A DNA stretch of 64,000 nt from contig CM072886.1 of the NCBI GenBank assembly GCA_037013685.1, positions 72,939,859 to 73,003,858 on the forward strand, written 5' to 3'. The translations under genes were made by a program, and so were the position numbers. The first letter of the stretch is position 1; every line of letters begins with the position of its first letter. This document shows, one piece after another, positions 38,973-51,284 of the stretch. The notes below the pieces were generated by a model. That model ran no database searches. It was not told the DNA's origin and saw only the letters and a list, made by a program, of their open reading frames with translations. Source of the stretch: Acridotheres tristis (taxonomy: Eukaryota > Chordata > Aves > Passeriformes > Sturnidae).

Positions 38973-39420
38973 TGTGCAACAGCAGCCTGATGACCAATAT
39001 CTCTTCTACGTGTTGGCTTCTTGTGTGCTTTGATCTTTCAAGAAGACTGACCAGACAAGGTAGATGTGAAAAGAGGGCAGTGAAATTCCTGGGGTTGATG
39101 AATATGCAGCAGAGAAGTTTCCACATTGCCAATTACAGCAAGCAGTCATTGCACAGGCAGCCAGACTGCAGTTCATGCAAAGACCTGTGTCTCTGCAGGC
39201 TGCTGTGGGGACAAGAAAGACAAAGAAAGTGAGGATTTTGCAGAAATTGCAGTAACCTAGACATATGCTGTACAGACTGGAATTAGGCCTAGAAGCACAG
39301 AGAACTCTCTCACAGAGAACTGCAAGAACTCTCAAGGCTGAGAACCTTCTTGAACTACCCTTGTGCATTAAAAATCTTAGTGTCTCAATATACACTGAAA
39401 ACAGAATAAAGGCTGAAGTT
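38973..39420 (+). mobile_element. Possible LTR (weak)
   Basis: A block of moderate GC beginning TGTGCAACAG carries ATTAAA at about 39367 and AATAAA at about 39409, candidate polyadenylation signals near its right end. It is open on the minus strand for 169 codons (39006-39515) and in two + frames, with no recognisable domain. The composition and signal positions suggest an LTR. I found no target duplication and no relative in the window. Confidence 0.3.
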
Positions 39421-40440
39421 TTGATTTGCATTTTGATATTCATAGGTGTACATGCTTTAAAACTTTGTATTTTATGTATAAAACTTATAAAAGTACTAGT
39501 AACAGAAGGCAACAAACTAAAGTCATGATTTATGTGTCTTCTGTATTAAAAGAATAACAGAAATATGAGAGCAATAATTTTCAGTGTCTTAGAATTTTAG
39601 AAATATCCAGTTATTATATGATAACCAAATACTGACTTTTTATGCACTGATTACAGGATTATTTCTATACATGTTTTAAACATATTTTTCAGGAGTTTAT
39701 AATTTGATTTTAGATAAGAAGAGATCAAAGGAAAGCACAAGAATCATTCATGATGATATGCATGTATTTTTTCTTGAAGAACCCTAACCCTCTGACAGGG
39801 TAAGATAGCTCTCTTTTTTACTGTTTCAGGTTCTTAAGTCTGCAATAAGTGGATACTTTTCTTTGTTTCAAATACTTTTAATGGTATTTCTTAATCAGTG
39901 CTGCTATCAAAATTCTAATAACCAATTATTCGTCTTTTCATTGCAATAATTGAGCAATAGATAACATTATACTGAGCAAGCAGCCTAACATAACTCCAAA
40001 TTCTGAACTGACAGGTTTTCTTTATAAAAAGAAATAATTTTAAGTCAACAGTATTTCTTCACCTTTTAGCTCAAACAACAGATAATTGCATACTTAGGAG
40101 TACAGAACAGTCTCTTCCTTCTGAATTTAAATGGCAACAGTAGCTGATTTCCACTCCCCCAGCCCCCCATTACACATGGTTTGATAAATTTCCATTAATT
40201 GTAAGAGCTTTCTTCTCATCGTAAAATCTACATTGCTCTGTTTCTACACCTGATCATAGAATCTATCCTATTTTGGACATTTTCCTTACCAATATTACCC
40301 AACCCAAATAACATTATTACCTTGCCTGAAGAAAGAGAAGAAATTGTTGTTACAACAGAAATTTCTTTATCTTAGATTTGTTTTTTCTCTAAGGATTCCA
40401 AGTGTTAAAAATGGTGCTTGGTGTTTGTGGATTAGAGGCT
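39421..40440. other. Unique AT-rich non-coding DNA
   Basis: No supported feature. Confidence 0.5.
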
Positions 40441-40539
40441 TAATTTTTGGTGGTAGTTGGCTATTTTGTTTTGGTTTGGTTTTGGGGTTTTTTTGGTTGT
40501 TTGTGGTATTTTTGTTTGTTTTTTAATTTGGCTAGGTGT

Positions 40540-40570
<31 letters not shown>

Positions 40571-40587
40571 GTTTTTTTTTTTTTTTT
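40441..40587 (+). repeat. T/G-rich low-complexity tract with long T-runs
   Basis: A T/G-rich stretch leads into an uninterrupted T29 (40542-40570), one G, then T16 (40572-40587). Its complement has the same A/C-rich character as the arrays at 35.5 and 58.0 kb. Frames at 40344-40526 and 40457-40711 translate it as Phe/Val runs and are artefacts. Confidence 0.95.
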
Positions 40588-42352
40588 AAATAGCCAATTA
40601 GAAGGTCATAAAGTAAAATACTCTAGTTTGTCTTATCTTATTTTTGGTTACTCACCTGAGCCAATCATCCAGTGTTCTTTTGCAGTTATCGTAACAAAAC
40701 CACAACTCTAGGACATGTTTCATCACATTTCATTTGCTTCTTTATTCCATGATGCAATCAATCACACTGAGGAAGTACCTCACTACTTCTCTGGTAAGTG
40801 CCTGAAGGGCAGGCAGAACATTTTGCCTAACTCGCCTTTCTCTCTCTCTCAAAATCTATGGGTTTATTTCTGTCATAACTGCAAATATGAAGCTTGCTAT
40901 AATACTCTTTTTAAAACTTCACACTAAAAATTCTTTGCAAGCATAGTGGTAGATTTGTTGCTAACAAGCAAATGAGCATTGCAGGAAGAAACAAAAATTG
41001 TGTGGTACCTTGCACGTTTTTCTCCTGCTTCCCCACTCCCTGTGCAGTACATAAATCTACATTACTATTTAGTGCCCTGTGGTGCTGAATATTGTAGGGT
41101 GATTGAACATGATGCTGAAAAATTGTCAGAGGATGTAGAACTAAACGATTCTATGACCTTTCAGTGACATAACACTACAAGATGGTGAGAAATTTACATG
41201 CAAGTTGAAAGGCTTTGTAAAAGTTACTCAAATGTATTTATGTGACATAGTTTTACATTTAAATCTACCATTTCCTTTAAAGAATTCTTCGTTGTCTTTC
41301 ATGTTAAAAAAACCCCCAAAACATAGAAGCACAGAACAATAAAAACCCTAACCAATCTTTGTTAGGAGGTCTGAATAACAAATAAAAAATCCATTTGAAA
41401 ACTACTTCAGACTCAAAATTCTGCATTTTTCTATCTTTGTTTAATTATAGTTTGCATTATATTAGAGCAAGAATTTATTTTCATATCTTAAAATACTGAC
41501 AATTTTTGTTTGTTTTTATTAAAAATGCCAGTACACCATTTGTCATTTAAATGAACGAAATAATAAATTGCAAATGGACAGAACTTAGTGAAGCATGAGA
41601 CCATTTAGAGAAATATTTATACATGCCACACAAATTCTTCCTGAAAAGGTTATTTGAGTGTAAATGTGACATTTTGAACTGTGTAAGTAGTGAAAACTAA
41701 CTCAATTATAAGTCATTTATCACTTAGTAATGAAATTTAATGTTTGCCTTCCTTCGCATTCTTATTTTAAAAGGTCTTGTCCATGCAATTGAATGTTTTG
41801 AGTCAGACCATCCTACTTTTTCCATAAAATTATTGTTTTTCCTTGATTACATCTGACCTGGATAGGGATCTGGTCTTCTATGATAAAAATATGTTTTAAT
41901 AAAATTAATAACCCAGCTTCAGCCATTGGTAAATGTATTTTTATTTAGTTCCACAGCACTCGGCCCGTTTACTAAATCTTTAGGAATAGGTTCATACTTT
42001 GCAGCCATTTTAGGTAACCAGACAAAAAACCTGTGGCCTCCAGCTTCAGAGTCCCAGTCTAAACGTTTCTCCTGCTTGGGCTTTTGCTTTAGAGCTTTGG
42101 TTAAATCAGAACAAAAGTGAATGCATTCTGTGTATTAGTAGAATAGACTGTATGTTTACTAATGCAGTTTTCTGTTTCTATGCTGTTTGAAGTTTCCCAG
42201 CTTGTATTAATTTCACTTATGCATCCATATTACCCGTACAAATGTCTTACAGTTATACTTCAATAATATTTAGGGCATCTTGTATTGTTTTTGTACAGAA
42301 ATCAATTTACAATTTTGTACAGAAATACTTCCCCTGTCCCCATTGTCCCCAC

Positions 42353-42383
<31 letters not shown>

Positions 42384-43066
42384 ATACCACCACATGATCA
42401 GGAATTTAAAGGTTGTGTGCACATACCGGATCAATAGGACAAATCATGTCTGTATAAACAAAATCAATCTTATTTGAAGTTTTGTTGATCAGAAACTTCT
42501 CTGCTAACTCAGGAAATTTGCATACATGTATGTATGTTCTTGGTTTAACATATTATTAAATATATCTTCGTCAGGGCATGCATTTTGCAGAGGTTTGTCT
42601 TACAAATCCTTCTGAAGGGAACAGCAATTGTAACGTTTCAGCAAACAGCCTTTTCATCATAGGCAATGGTGGTGTGGAAAAAAAACCCAGAATACAACTC
42701 AGGTGGGGTGAGGACAGCAGCAGCATGTTTGTTACTGCAGCTATAGGAGAAAACACAGAGCAGCAGCAGCAACGTGTCACACTGCTGATAGGAATTCTCC
42801 CCACATGAGTCAGAGTTTATACACACCTTTAGGTTGTACAATCCAGTGCTGTGTCAGACAAGCAGCACATGATAAATAGAAACAGCATTGAAATCCTCGT
42901 GATAAAAGAGTACAGAGTACAGCCTGACAGGAAAAATCAACTTCTTTCTTAAGAAAGTTGTGCTGGTCTTGTTAGCAAGATCATTAGCTGCAAATGTTTC
43001 TTAACTAGTGAGATCTGCAAAGACCCATGAGACCTTCGTTCCCTTGCTTCCACAAAGGAAATGTCT
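40588..43066. other. Unassigned DNA; (AAAAC)n at 42353-42382 and a doubtful CR1 tail
   Basis: An AAAAC pentamer run lies at about 42353-42382. The words 'aactaaacgattctatgacc' at 41139-41158 resemble a CR1 3' tail on the + strand, but the supporting sequence upstream is too weak to call. The 42580-42800 block is open on both strands, with no recognised domain. Confidence 0.4.
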
Positions 43067-43190
43067 ATCAGAGAATTGCAGAATGGTTTGAGCAGGAAGG
43101 GGCCTTAAACACAGACGCACTGCATTACTAATCTTTCCACTAGTAAACAAGATCATCACTGCATAGTTTTGGCTGGTGCCAGGTATTTAA
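43067..43190 (-). mobile_element. CR1 LINE 3'-end scrap
   Basis: On the + strand the words 'agaattgcagaatggttt' and 'gaaggggccttaaa' match the reversed CR1 3' end ('agaatggtttgggttggaagggacctt' type). Similarity fades within about 120 bp. It is a short, old, minus-strand copy. Confidence 0.6.
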
Positions 43191-44989
43191 GATAAATGCA
43201 CCTCGTGGTCAAGCTTATTTTCCTAAGGTAAGAATGTGCCTTCTATGAAGGTATTTCTCATCAACAAAGTGGAATTCATTTCTATTTGGTCAAGTGGAAG
43301 TCATACAAAACAATAACAGAGGTTTTAGAACGTTAAAACCCAAAAGTATAGGAGAATCCTATGCATTTCCCTCAGACAATATACCAGATTTCATATTAAT
43401 GTTTGAGTGTTTGAATAACCAGAATTTCTGCTCAGAATGGAAATAAGTTATTGACTGTTAGGTTATTCTGGGATGGATAATTTCTTGTTGTTAATGGTAA
43501 TTCTCTTCCTGGGAATAAAACTTACTTCTTTGAATTTTTTATGGGGGAGTAAACCCAGTTTCTTTTCATTTCAGTTGAAGTGCCAGTCTTAAACTACTGA
43601 CTGACTTTAAGAATCAGTAATAGCAGGCTGAGGTCCCTTCTGCTACAATTGCAAGGCATACTTCTTGAACCTGCCTTTTGCAACACAAGAACATCCCTCA
43701 CCTCCACTGTACATGTATTTTCATTCTGATCTGTATACTACAAACAGCATTGTAGAAAGGTGGTTAGATGCTCCAAAATCTGTATAGAGACTGCTTTGGT
43801 ACAGTGGTCAATAATCCCTAAGTCAGCCTTGGGTTCTTTACCCAGCTTTACATATGACATTTCCTATATCTTTGTCATTTTCAGCAGCTGCTCAATTGTA
43901 TGTTGTGTTATTGCATGCCCACGTGGCAATTCTCTCTGTGCATCCTTTGGCATCATTAATATTAAAATTCCAGGGAATGGTTAAAAAGTGTAAAAATTTT
44001 AGAATTCTAGTTCAAGTAGTATAGTTCAGAAAATCCAATACTAAAAATAAGCTTTCAAATATTAAGGACAAAACTTCCACCAAACATAATTTTTGCTCAG
44101 ATAAGTTGATTTTTATATACAGACTGTCAGAGCTCACGTGGGTGAGAGAGAGGTTGTTGCAGGACACAGGAGCACACACAAACTGCTTTGACAGCCTAAC
44201 AACAGGTGTCCTACTGTCCATCTGTTATTTTGAGTATATATGTACCTACATTTACAAGACACGAGCTATCTTTGTAATTCAGTACATAGTACTCCCCAAG
44301 AAGCCAGGTCTGCAAATAAGATAATGGCTTCAGCATAAAAGTACCAGACAATTTCACCTCCACATGGAAGTATTTCCAATTCAATTATTAAGGATGTGTG
44401 GGGGGTGTTATATATTTTTCTTCTTTTTAAATCTTATTAAGGCATTTACTGAATACAAAGAGACAAGAGATATTCCTATATGAGAGGAACATGCAAAAGA
44501 GGCAAAATGCAAAAAGATCATCAAGTAATAGTGTCAAGGGACATAGTAAAACACAAGGAAGAGATAAAAATATACATTTGTGTCAAAGCATTGGGAAGTA
44601 ATAAATTGTTGCTACTGAGCTACTGAGTAGTTTGAGAATACCCAAACTTGGAAGCAAAGTGATTCCATAAGTCTTTAATTCTCATTAGAAATTACATTTA
44701 TTTAGAAAACTAACTTCAATTAGTCTCTCTCATACAGGCATTCTTTACTATTATATATTTATATTAGAGATTGTGGCAACATTTCCTAATCTAATTTGGC
44801 TTTGAATATCAACAAATAGGTATAAGTAATAATAATTAAAAAACTTTTGGATTTGTTTAAGAGCTATGCATAGTTAAGTGGACATTTTTGTTTTGTTTTG
44901 TTCTTAAAATACAGCTGACCACTTTTTAAAAATATAGACATAAGAAATCCCCTCTAACAATTTACCTGGCATTTTATACTTCCATAAAA
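43191..44989. other. Unique AT-rich non-coding DNA
   Basis: No supported feature. Confidence 0.5.
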
Positions 44990-45089
44990 CACTCCAGGGT
45001 GCCCATTACTGTATGATATCAGCATGCATGCTAAACTCAGTGTAGGTGAGCTGTGTTAATATTATGCTTCAACATCACACCCTGGAGTG
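44990..45089. repeat. 100-nt inverted repeat (long hairpin)
   Basis: CACTCCAGGGTG at 44990-45001 is exactly repeated in reverse complement at 45078-45089. After a mismatched stretch of about 10 nt the arms pair again over about 14 nt with 10 matches, and a short flanking ATAA/TTAT pairing may extend the stem outwards. The result is an imperfect stem with a loop of roughly 30 nt. This resembles a precursor microRNA, an old miniature DNA transposon or a chance hairpin. The flanks show no direct target duplication and no TA pair at the ends. Confidence 0.8.
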
Positions 45090-45692
45090 CCTTATTGCTT
45101 AAATGATGGAAAGGCCAAACATTTACAGCATACCATCATGTTTCATAGAACAGTTTTACACTGCCATTCTCTGTTACCTCATCCTTTCAGGAAAAGTGTT
45201 TGCAAGACAAAATAACAAACATCATTCATTTAAAACAGCTTTCTCAAAGTGCTAACCTGCAGAATAATCTTGCAGCTCTCTTTGGATAAGGACATATCTT
45301 TTGCATACAGTGCTAACACATACACATACTGATACATATATTATATATCAGTAGAAAATCCAGCAAAACTTTTCATCAACAATTAACTAGATATTATTTT
45401 TAAATAAAATGAAAGGATGGAATATGGCAGAAGCTGACATGTTTACTGCAAATATATTAACCTTAAGACAGAACAGAGCTGCATTGGGTGGGAAACAGAG
45501 TTTTAGGTCAACATCAATGTCTCATTACACATCTCAGCTGTTTTAGGACAGAGACTATCTATCATCCTGAGGAGCTTTCTGGGTAATAGCACACTACAGA
45601 GGAACAGAATATAAGAATCTGCAATCATACATGCAGCATGATTATTCCATCAGTAACTATATATTTGAGGTATCCAGAACTGTTAATCTAGT
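45090..45692. other. Unassigned AT-rich DNA
   Basis: No supported feature apart from a short TATATAT stretch near 45338. Confidence 0.45.
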
Positions 45693-46655
45693 AACATCAT
45701 AGAAGTATTTAGGTTGAAAAAGACCCTTAAGTTCATCAAAGTCCAACCATTGACTCAACACCTACAAGTCCACCACTAAACCATGTGTCACTGAGTGCCA
45801 CATCTACACATTTTTTGACATGGTTACTCAATTACTTCCCTGGGCAGTCTATCCCAATGCTTGGAAAATCCTTTTGGTGAAGAATTTTTTTCCTACTATC
45901 CAGTCTAAATCTCCCCAGTGCAACTTGAGGCCATGTCCTTGCTTATTACTTGGGAGAAGAGACCAAGCCCCACCTTGCTACAACCTCCTTTCAAGTAGAG
46001 AGTGATAAACATACTTTGCCTTGTTGAAAAATGGACCTTGATGATCCAGCCTGTCCATATCCCTCTGCAGAACCTCCCTACCCTCCAGCAGATCAAAACT
46101 CCCAGCCAGCTTGGTCATCTGCAAACTTACACAGGATGCACTGGATCCCTTAATTCAGGCCATCAGTAAAACTATTAAACAGGTTTGGCCCAAATGCTGA
46201 GATCTTGGGAGCACCACTTGTGACCATCCACCAGCTGGTCCATTCACCATTATTCTTCGGAATTGATCATTCTGCCATTTTTTTTTCCCAGTGCACAGTG
46301 TATCTGTTCAAGCGATGAACAGCCAATTTCTCCAGGAAAATGCTGTGGGAAACAGTGTCAAAGGCTAAAGTCCAGGCAGACAACATCCAAAGCCTTTCCC
46401 TCATTCACTAAAACAGTCACCTTGTCATGGAAGGAGGACAGGTTGGTCAAGTAGGAACTGCCTTCCCTAAATTCATGCTGGCTGTGCCTGTGCCCCTAGC
46501 TGTACTGTGTGTGTCACACAGTGGCACTCAAGAGGACATGCTGTATGACCTGCTCTGACCTTCTGGCTGAGATCAGACTGACAGTCCTGTAGTTTCTTCA
46601 TGGAAGTTGAAGGCTTCTGGTGGGGCAGCTCTTTATTTCTCTCAGGTTTCCCCTG
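45693..46655 (-). mobile_element. CR1 LINE, 5'-truncated, with an internal deletion
   Basis: The + strand opens with the reversed CR1 3' tail ('catcatagaagtatttagg'). Read on the minus strand from about 46655, the copy gives the SFYDKVT neighbourhood (about 46400-46440), the stretch reading into the 'DTVSHSIL' region (about 46340), and the LEGREVLQRDMDRLD and FNKAK blocks (46090 to about 46020). It then jumps to the YLKGGC...GLGLFSQV block (about 46000-45940) and the 3' end. The LEGREV and YLKGGC blocks are in different frames, so the coding sequence is broken as well as shortened. The 63-codon minus frame at 45905-46096 spans the joint. Confidence 0.9.
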
Positions 46656-48655
46656 TTCATTAAGGTCCCCTGCACATCATGCTAGAGCACTCTTCTGCAG
46701 ATTATGCTAGCACTACAACCAGCATCCAAAAGGAGGATTTTTGGTATTGCTTGACCTACTTAACCTGCTTTTGATTAATTCAACTTGTCTGTCACAGCAA
46801 TTCTATGTACCATGAAGACTGAGATTGCTCAAAAAATCACACCTTCTGAATACAACTTCATCTTTTACGTGGACTCAGCAACTTTTAACTGGTCATACAG
46901 GAATCTACCATGAACAACTAAATGTAAATTTAAAAAGTAGCAACCTAAATGCTCTGGTTCTCTCAACATCTCTGCTCTGATGCCAGAGAAAAATAATTTT
47001 CTTCACTAATGGACAGGGGACACTGCTTCTGCAGGCACTGGCATTATTAATTTTGTGGTATTGAAGCTTTTCTAGAAACCATTGGACTCTTTTCATCAGC
47101 CTACTTTTCTTGAAATTGTCAGATTAATCATTCCAAGATATCCTGCATCTCTGTATAATTCCTGGAAGGTTGATAAAGAAGGCTGTAGGTACAAACTGCT
47201 TCCTAGATATTCCTGAAACTGACTTTTCTTCTGCAAGTAACACCTTTTCAGCATTAGATCCTCAGCTTGGCCTGTAGGATACTTCTGAAGTCTGAACACC
47301 ATTAACAGAAAGCAATCTTAATGTAAACAAAAAAACTCACACCCTCAAAAATTCAAAACCCCAAAAGCACAAAAAACAAAAGCACAAACTTCCTCTATCA
47401 GCACGGATTTAAAAATTTTTAAAATTATGTATATTTTATACAACACTGTGTTTAATGTATCATTTAAGTGCCACCATTATTAATTATTTTTCGTTTTTAT
47501 GTCCTTTATTAGGTATTTCAGTGAAAAGTAATTACATTATGTGTACATATATAAGTAAGAATAAAAAATAAAGAGGAAGAACCTTTTTATTTGACATACC
47601 TTTCTGAGTCTTCTTTTGACTCCAAATTGGGAGTGTTCAGGGATGCTTGGAATGAACAGACCACAAATGCTATTGCAGACTTTCTAAGACAATAAATTAT
47701 CACTACCATTTTGAAACTAATTCATCAATAAAATATTATTTATTTTTCACATCTAAAGGGAAATATTTCTTTTGCCTGGTACACAGAGAGGAAGCTAAAT
47801 TTTACTATTTCTCCTAGTTTTCATGCCCCTCTAAAGGTTAGGCAGGCCACTACTACTCTGAGACCTGCAGAAACCAGAGCTTTCCTTCTTTTGGCCAGTG
47901 TGCTCACTTCTCAACATAAGGTTTCAAAGAGACACAAACTGGAATGAAGGTGCTTCAAGCATTGCTCATAAAATAGATATTTATGAATGAATCTTGTAAA
48001 CATTTTTCAATAAAGTAAAAATGTATGTATAGACAGTCATATACCACTGCAGTGTTGGGTTTTTTTCCAATTTTAATATAGAAGACCCAAGAAAAGTGAA
48101 TTTCAGAAGTGAATCCAGACTAGTCCCTTCTTCCAACACCACAGAGTTATTTCCCTCCACAGTTAAAGCTGAAGGCTTCATGCTTTAAACATCTAGCTCT
48201 CACTTTGATTTACCCTATTTAAAAAAGAAAATGTATAAGTAATTGCAAATATTCATTTAATCTTTCAAGTACTTTTTGAAAACTCCCCTTATTTTATCCT
48301 TTACTTAGGTGCCTCTTTTGCAAATATGCACTGTGCAGTGATATAAGTGATCCATGACTACACTGCAAAATAGACTTCCAATAAAGAGAAAAAAGATCTT
48401 CAGATGCTGGAATTTATGCACTTCTAATTAAACTTTTTAAAATTTTATAATATTCAAGAATGAGGTCACATTTTAATCAAACAAGTGCATACTGAAATTT
48501 TTACCAGCTAGAAGCATTCTTAAATATATCAATCACATTGCCTTTGATGTCGTCTTCAAATATATTGCTGTCTTCAAAAAAGCCATATGACCAATCCAGA
48601 ATTGCATAAAGCCATGGAAGATACAGATTTGAGACTTATATTGAAATCATCTATA
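46656..48655. other. Unassigned non-coding DNA
   Basis: No repeat family or credible frame was recognised. A/C-rich words occur near 47325-47390. Confidence 0.45.
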
Positions 48656-48660
48656 CTTCC

Positions 48661-49089
48661 TTTAATGGGTTGACCTTAGCTGAAAATCAGTTGTGTCCCA
48701 AGCTGCTCTATTACATCCCCTTCCCAGCTGAACATGGGAGGCAGGGCTCCGTCACACATAGCAGTTGCTCTGAAAGGTAAGAGTTGTAAATAGTGAATGC
48801 CCTCACTTCCTTCTACTGTCCTTAGCTTTTATATCTGAGCAGATATCATATGGTATGGAATATCCCTTTGGTTATTTTGGGTCATCTGGCCTGGTCCCAG
48901 GATCTTGTCCATCCCCAGACCCTTGATGTGGGGAATGCTGAGAGACAGTGCTGATGCTGTGCCAGTGCTGCTCAGCAGTGCCCAAAACTCTCGTGTGTTA
49001 TCAACACCTTTCCAGACACCAGTGCAGAGCACAGCACTGTGAGGGCTGCTGTGGGAAAATGGACTCTGGCTCAGCCAGATCCAAATACA
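48661..49089 (-). mobile_element. Mosaic solo LTR (group A 5' part, group B 3' end) with 5-bp target duplication
   Basis: Flanked by a perfect direct repeat CTTCC (48656-48660 and 49090-49094), which fixes both ends. On the minus strand it starts TGTATTTGG. It then shows group A marks shared with 59063: 'gttgataacacac', 'acccaaaataaccaaagg', 'gatattccataccatatg', and a TATA-like 'atataaaagc' (+ 48829-48838). Its last 70-80 bp differ from group A and instead match the group B end at 57000-57082 ('cagctaaggtcaaccca' versus 'cagccaagattaaccca'). The last bases are decayed from CA. No internal genes are present. The 93-codon minus frame at 48829-49110 is a by-product. Confidence 0.85.
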
Positions 49090-49094
49090 CTTCC

Positions 49095-49454
49095 TTAATT
49101 CAACAGGCAAATCAGTATAACAGACCGGATAATTTTTGAAGTATTAGGTTTTTCAGCTAGTATTTTGGAGTAAAAATCCCAGATACCTTTTAAGTGGTAA
49201 AATGCCAATAATCTTAATTCTGTTTCCAAATTCTCCTTTATATTCTCTTCTACTTGATATAAGTATCTAATGTATTCGCAAAAGTCTCTTCTCACTCTTT
49301 GGCTTCAACATCAATGCTTCTTGAAATAAGAGAATTAGATGATACTTAGGGTCCATTTCCCACACAGAAGCAATTACCAAGCCTTTCACAGAAGCTGAAA
49401 GTCGAGTTGTGAAGGACAGGCATAAGAGTGTTTTGTCTCAAATATTCTGACTGT
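49095..49454. other. Spacer between two LTRs
   Basis: 360 bp of AT-rich sequence separate the mosaic LTR from the next LTR. If the start of the next LTR is misplaced, part of 49330-49454 may belong to it. Confidence 0.4.
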
Positions 49455-50146
49455 TGTGACAGGAAAGTTGAGATTTGAAGAGAGGGTCCCACTGATGTGG
49501 GGCAGTGCTGTTCTGAGCCAACTTCTTTTTCTGCCTTGGGACTTGTGCACATGTGTGTTCCCCCCCACCCTGACTCACTTTCTGAAAGGCTTAAAATGGC
49601 TGGCTGTGCATGCATGAATTTAATGGCATGACAGCTCTAGTTTATATAAAAGGCATGTACCAGAGTAACTTTTTCTCTTTTCCCTCTCTTTCTCTTTCCT
49701 TGTCTTGCTACCACAGCTCCAGACCATTCATGCAGTAGGACCATCGTGGGATCTAAGGACTGATGATCTTCTTTGTCCTCTTTCTTTCTCTTCCACCATT
49801 ATTTCTCTCCTCTCTTCCTTTGTCTGGGTGAAGTGCCATTATGATACTCCCATTATTTGGTATTGAAGTTTGTTGTGGGAGTCAGGAACTTTGGAAGTGT
49901 GTTGTGGCTCATTAGCCAGCACCTTTGAGAAATGGTGTATTCTGAGCCAGCACCTTTGAGAAGTTTATTGTGGGAGTTGAGAGCTTATTGAATTGTAGTG
50001 TAAAAATTAAGGGCTTGTTAGCCACCACTTTTGAGAACTGTGTTATAAAATTCAAGTGATGGTTAGCAAGCACATTTGAGTCTAAAACAGTGGGCTGGTA
50101 GCTGGAATTAAGGTGTACAATAAAAGCATAAGTGTTTCCTGACACA
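49455..50146 (+). mobile_element. Solo LTR, about 692 bp, with repeated motif between TATA box and polyA signal
   Basis: It starts TGTGACAGGAAA and ends TTTCCTGACACA, an inverted repeat matching at 11 of 12 positions, as expected for LTR ends. A TATA box (TATATAAA, 49643-49650) and AATAAA (50119-50124) lie in the right order, about 470 bp apart. Between them are two pyrimidine-rich tracts (about 49671-49705 and 49769-49830) and four diverged copies of a 16-18 bp motif of the form AGCCAGCACCTTTGAGA, at 49914, 49945, 50020 and 50065. TGG follows directly at 50147, as in a primer-binding site, but no retroviral genes follow. No clean target duplication was found. It is unlike groups A and B. Confidence 0.68.
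49866..50079 (+). repeat. Diverged direct repeats inside the LTR
   Basis: A unit of about 65 bp running from 'aagtttgttgtgggag' to 'agcacctttgaga' occurs at about 49866-49930 and again, diverged, at about 49971-50037. Partial copies of its right end lie at 49945 and 50065. The minus-strand frame at 49912-50145 shows echoes such as FSKVVANKP and FSKVLAQNT only because the DNA is repeated. Confidence 0.75.
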
Positions 50147-50151
50147 TGGAC

Positions 50152-51284
50152 TGATGTCTTTGTTTAGCATGATGAGAACTGATAACAAATGTCATACCCA
50201 GTCCCATGCAGATTGTGACATGAGTAGTGTCCACCACAAGAGTGTTGATATAAAAGAGCTGAATTCACAGCAATCATTATGAAAGTAATAACTATAAAAG
50301 AAGATACAATGGTCATCTTTGGGGTGTTTTTGGTTGTGCAACATGCTAACTAAATAGAAGATATGCAAGAAGGGAAATAACATTTTTCCCCATAATCTGG
50401 AGGAGTGCATTACTAAAGAAGAGTCAGCAAATCCAAAGATGAACAATGACAATGTTGCAGGAATTTGAAAAGAGAAAAAACCCCATGCTTTTAAGTATTT
50501 GAGGGATGCTCAGCAATCAGGAGCTTGCACAATCTTTCTGATATCAGTAAACATTACTCCACAAAGAAAAACTAGAAGTAAAATATGTAAAATGAATGTA
50601 TCACCTTGGTACTCATAATTGTATAACTAAAAAAATAATCCTTGGTAAAACATAGTCAAGTAAAAGTATTGCATCTGGAGAAAGAATGAAGAATATGGAT
50701 AGCAGTAAGTTGTTACAGTGATAGAGTTCTGCTAATTGCAATTAAGTCACAAGTGGCAATTTAAAAGTTTAAATAATTGGGCACAGAATTTCAAAACAAA
50801 TTAGCAAACATATGAGACATCCTTCTATAGATAAATAACAATGACTTTGTTCCTGTCAAAAATTTTAACTCCACATTTCTACAAACAAACATATTGGAAT
50901 ACTGCCAACAGAAATAGGAGGGATATAGAATTGTATTTAGAGATCTTTTAGAGTGACAAGATCATAACAAATATACTGTAGGTAAATTGGGACACTTTAA
51001 CCATAGGGCAGAGAGTTAAAAAGAACACAAATTAAATGTAGGAGAAGACTAAATTTTGGGTTGTCCATTTGTAAAACGTCTGAAGAAATATTTTCGTATT
51101 CCCACTCCATAGCTAGGATTCCTACCTCATATTGATAACTACCATTGACAATGAAGAAACAATCACTTGTGACCTACTTTGGTGAAATGCAACATTAGAA
51201 TTACTTATTCAATATATTTATAAAACTCACAGAAAAGACAGAATGAACCACAAGGTTTGAAATGACATAGAATTAGAGGGAATA
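50152..51284. other. Unique AT-rich non-coding DNA
   Basis: No supported feature. Confidence 0.5.

Noticed and set aside
39006..39515. 169-codon minus-strand open frame
   Set aside because: No signal peptide, domain or biased codon use. The region is open in + frames as well and looks like a retroelement piece rather than a gene.
41085..41160. Possible CR1 3' end on the + strand ('aactaaacgattctatgacc')
   Set aside because: Only the last 20 bases look right; the sequence before them does not follow CR1, so it is not called.
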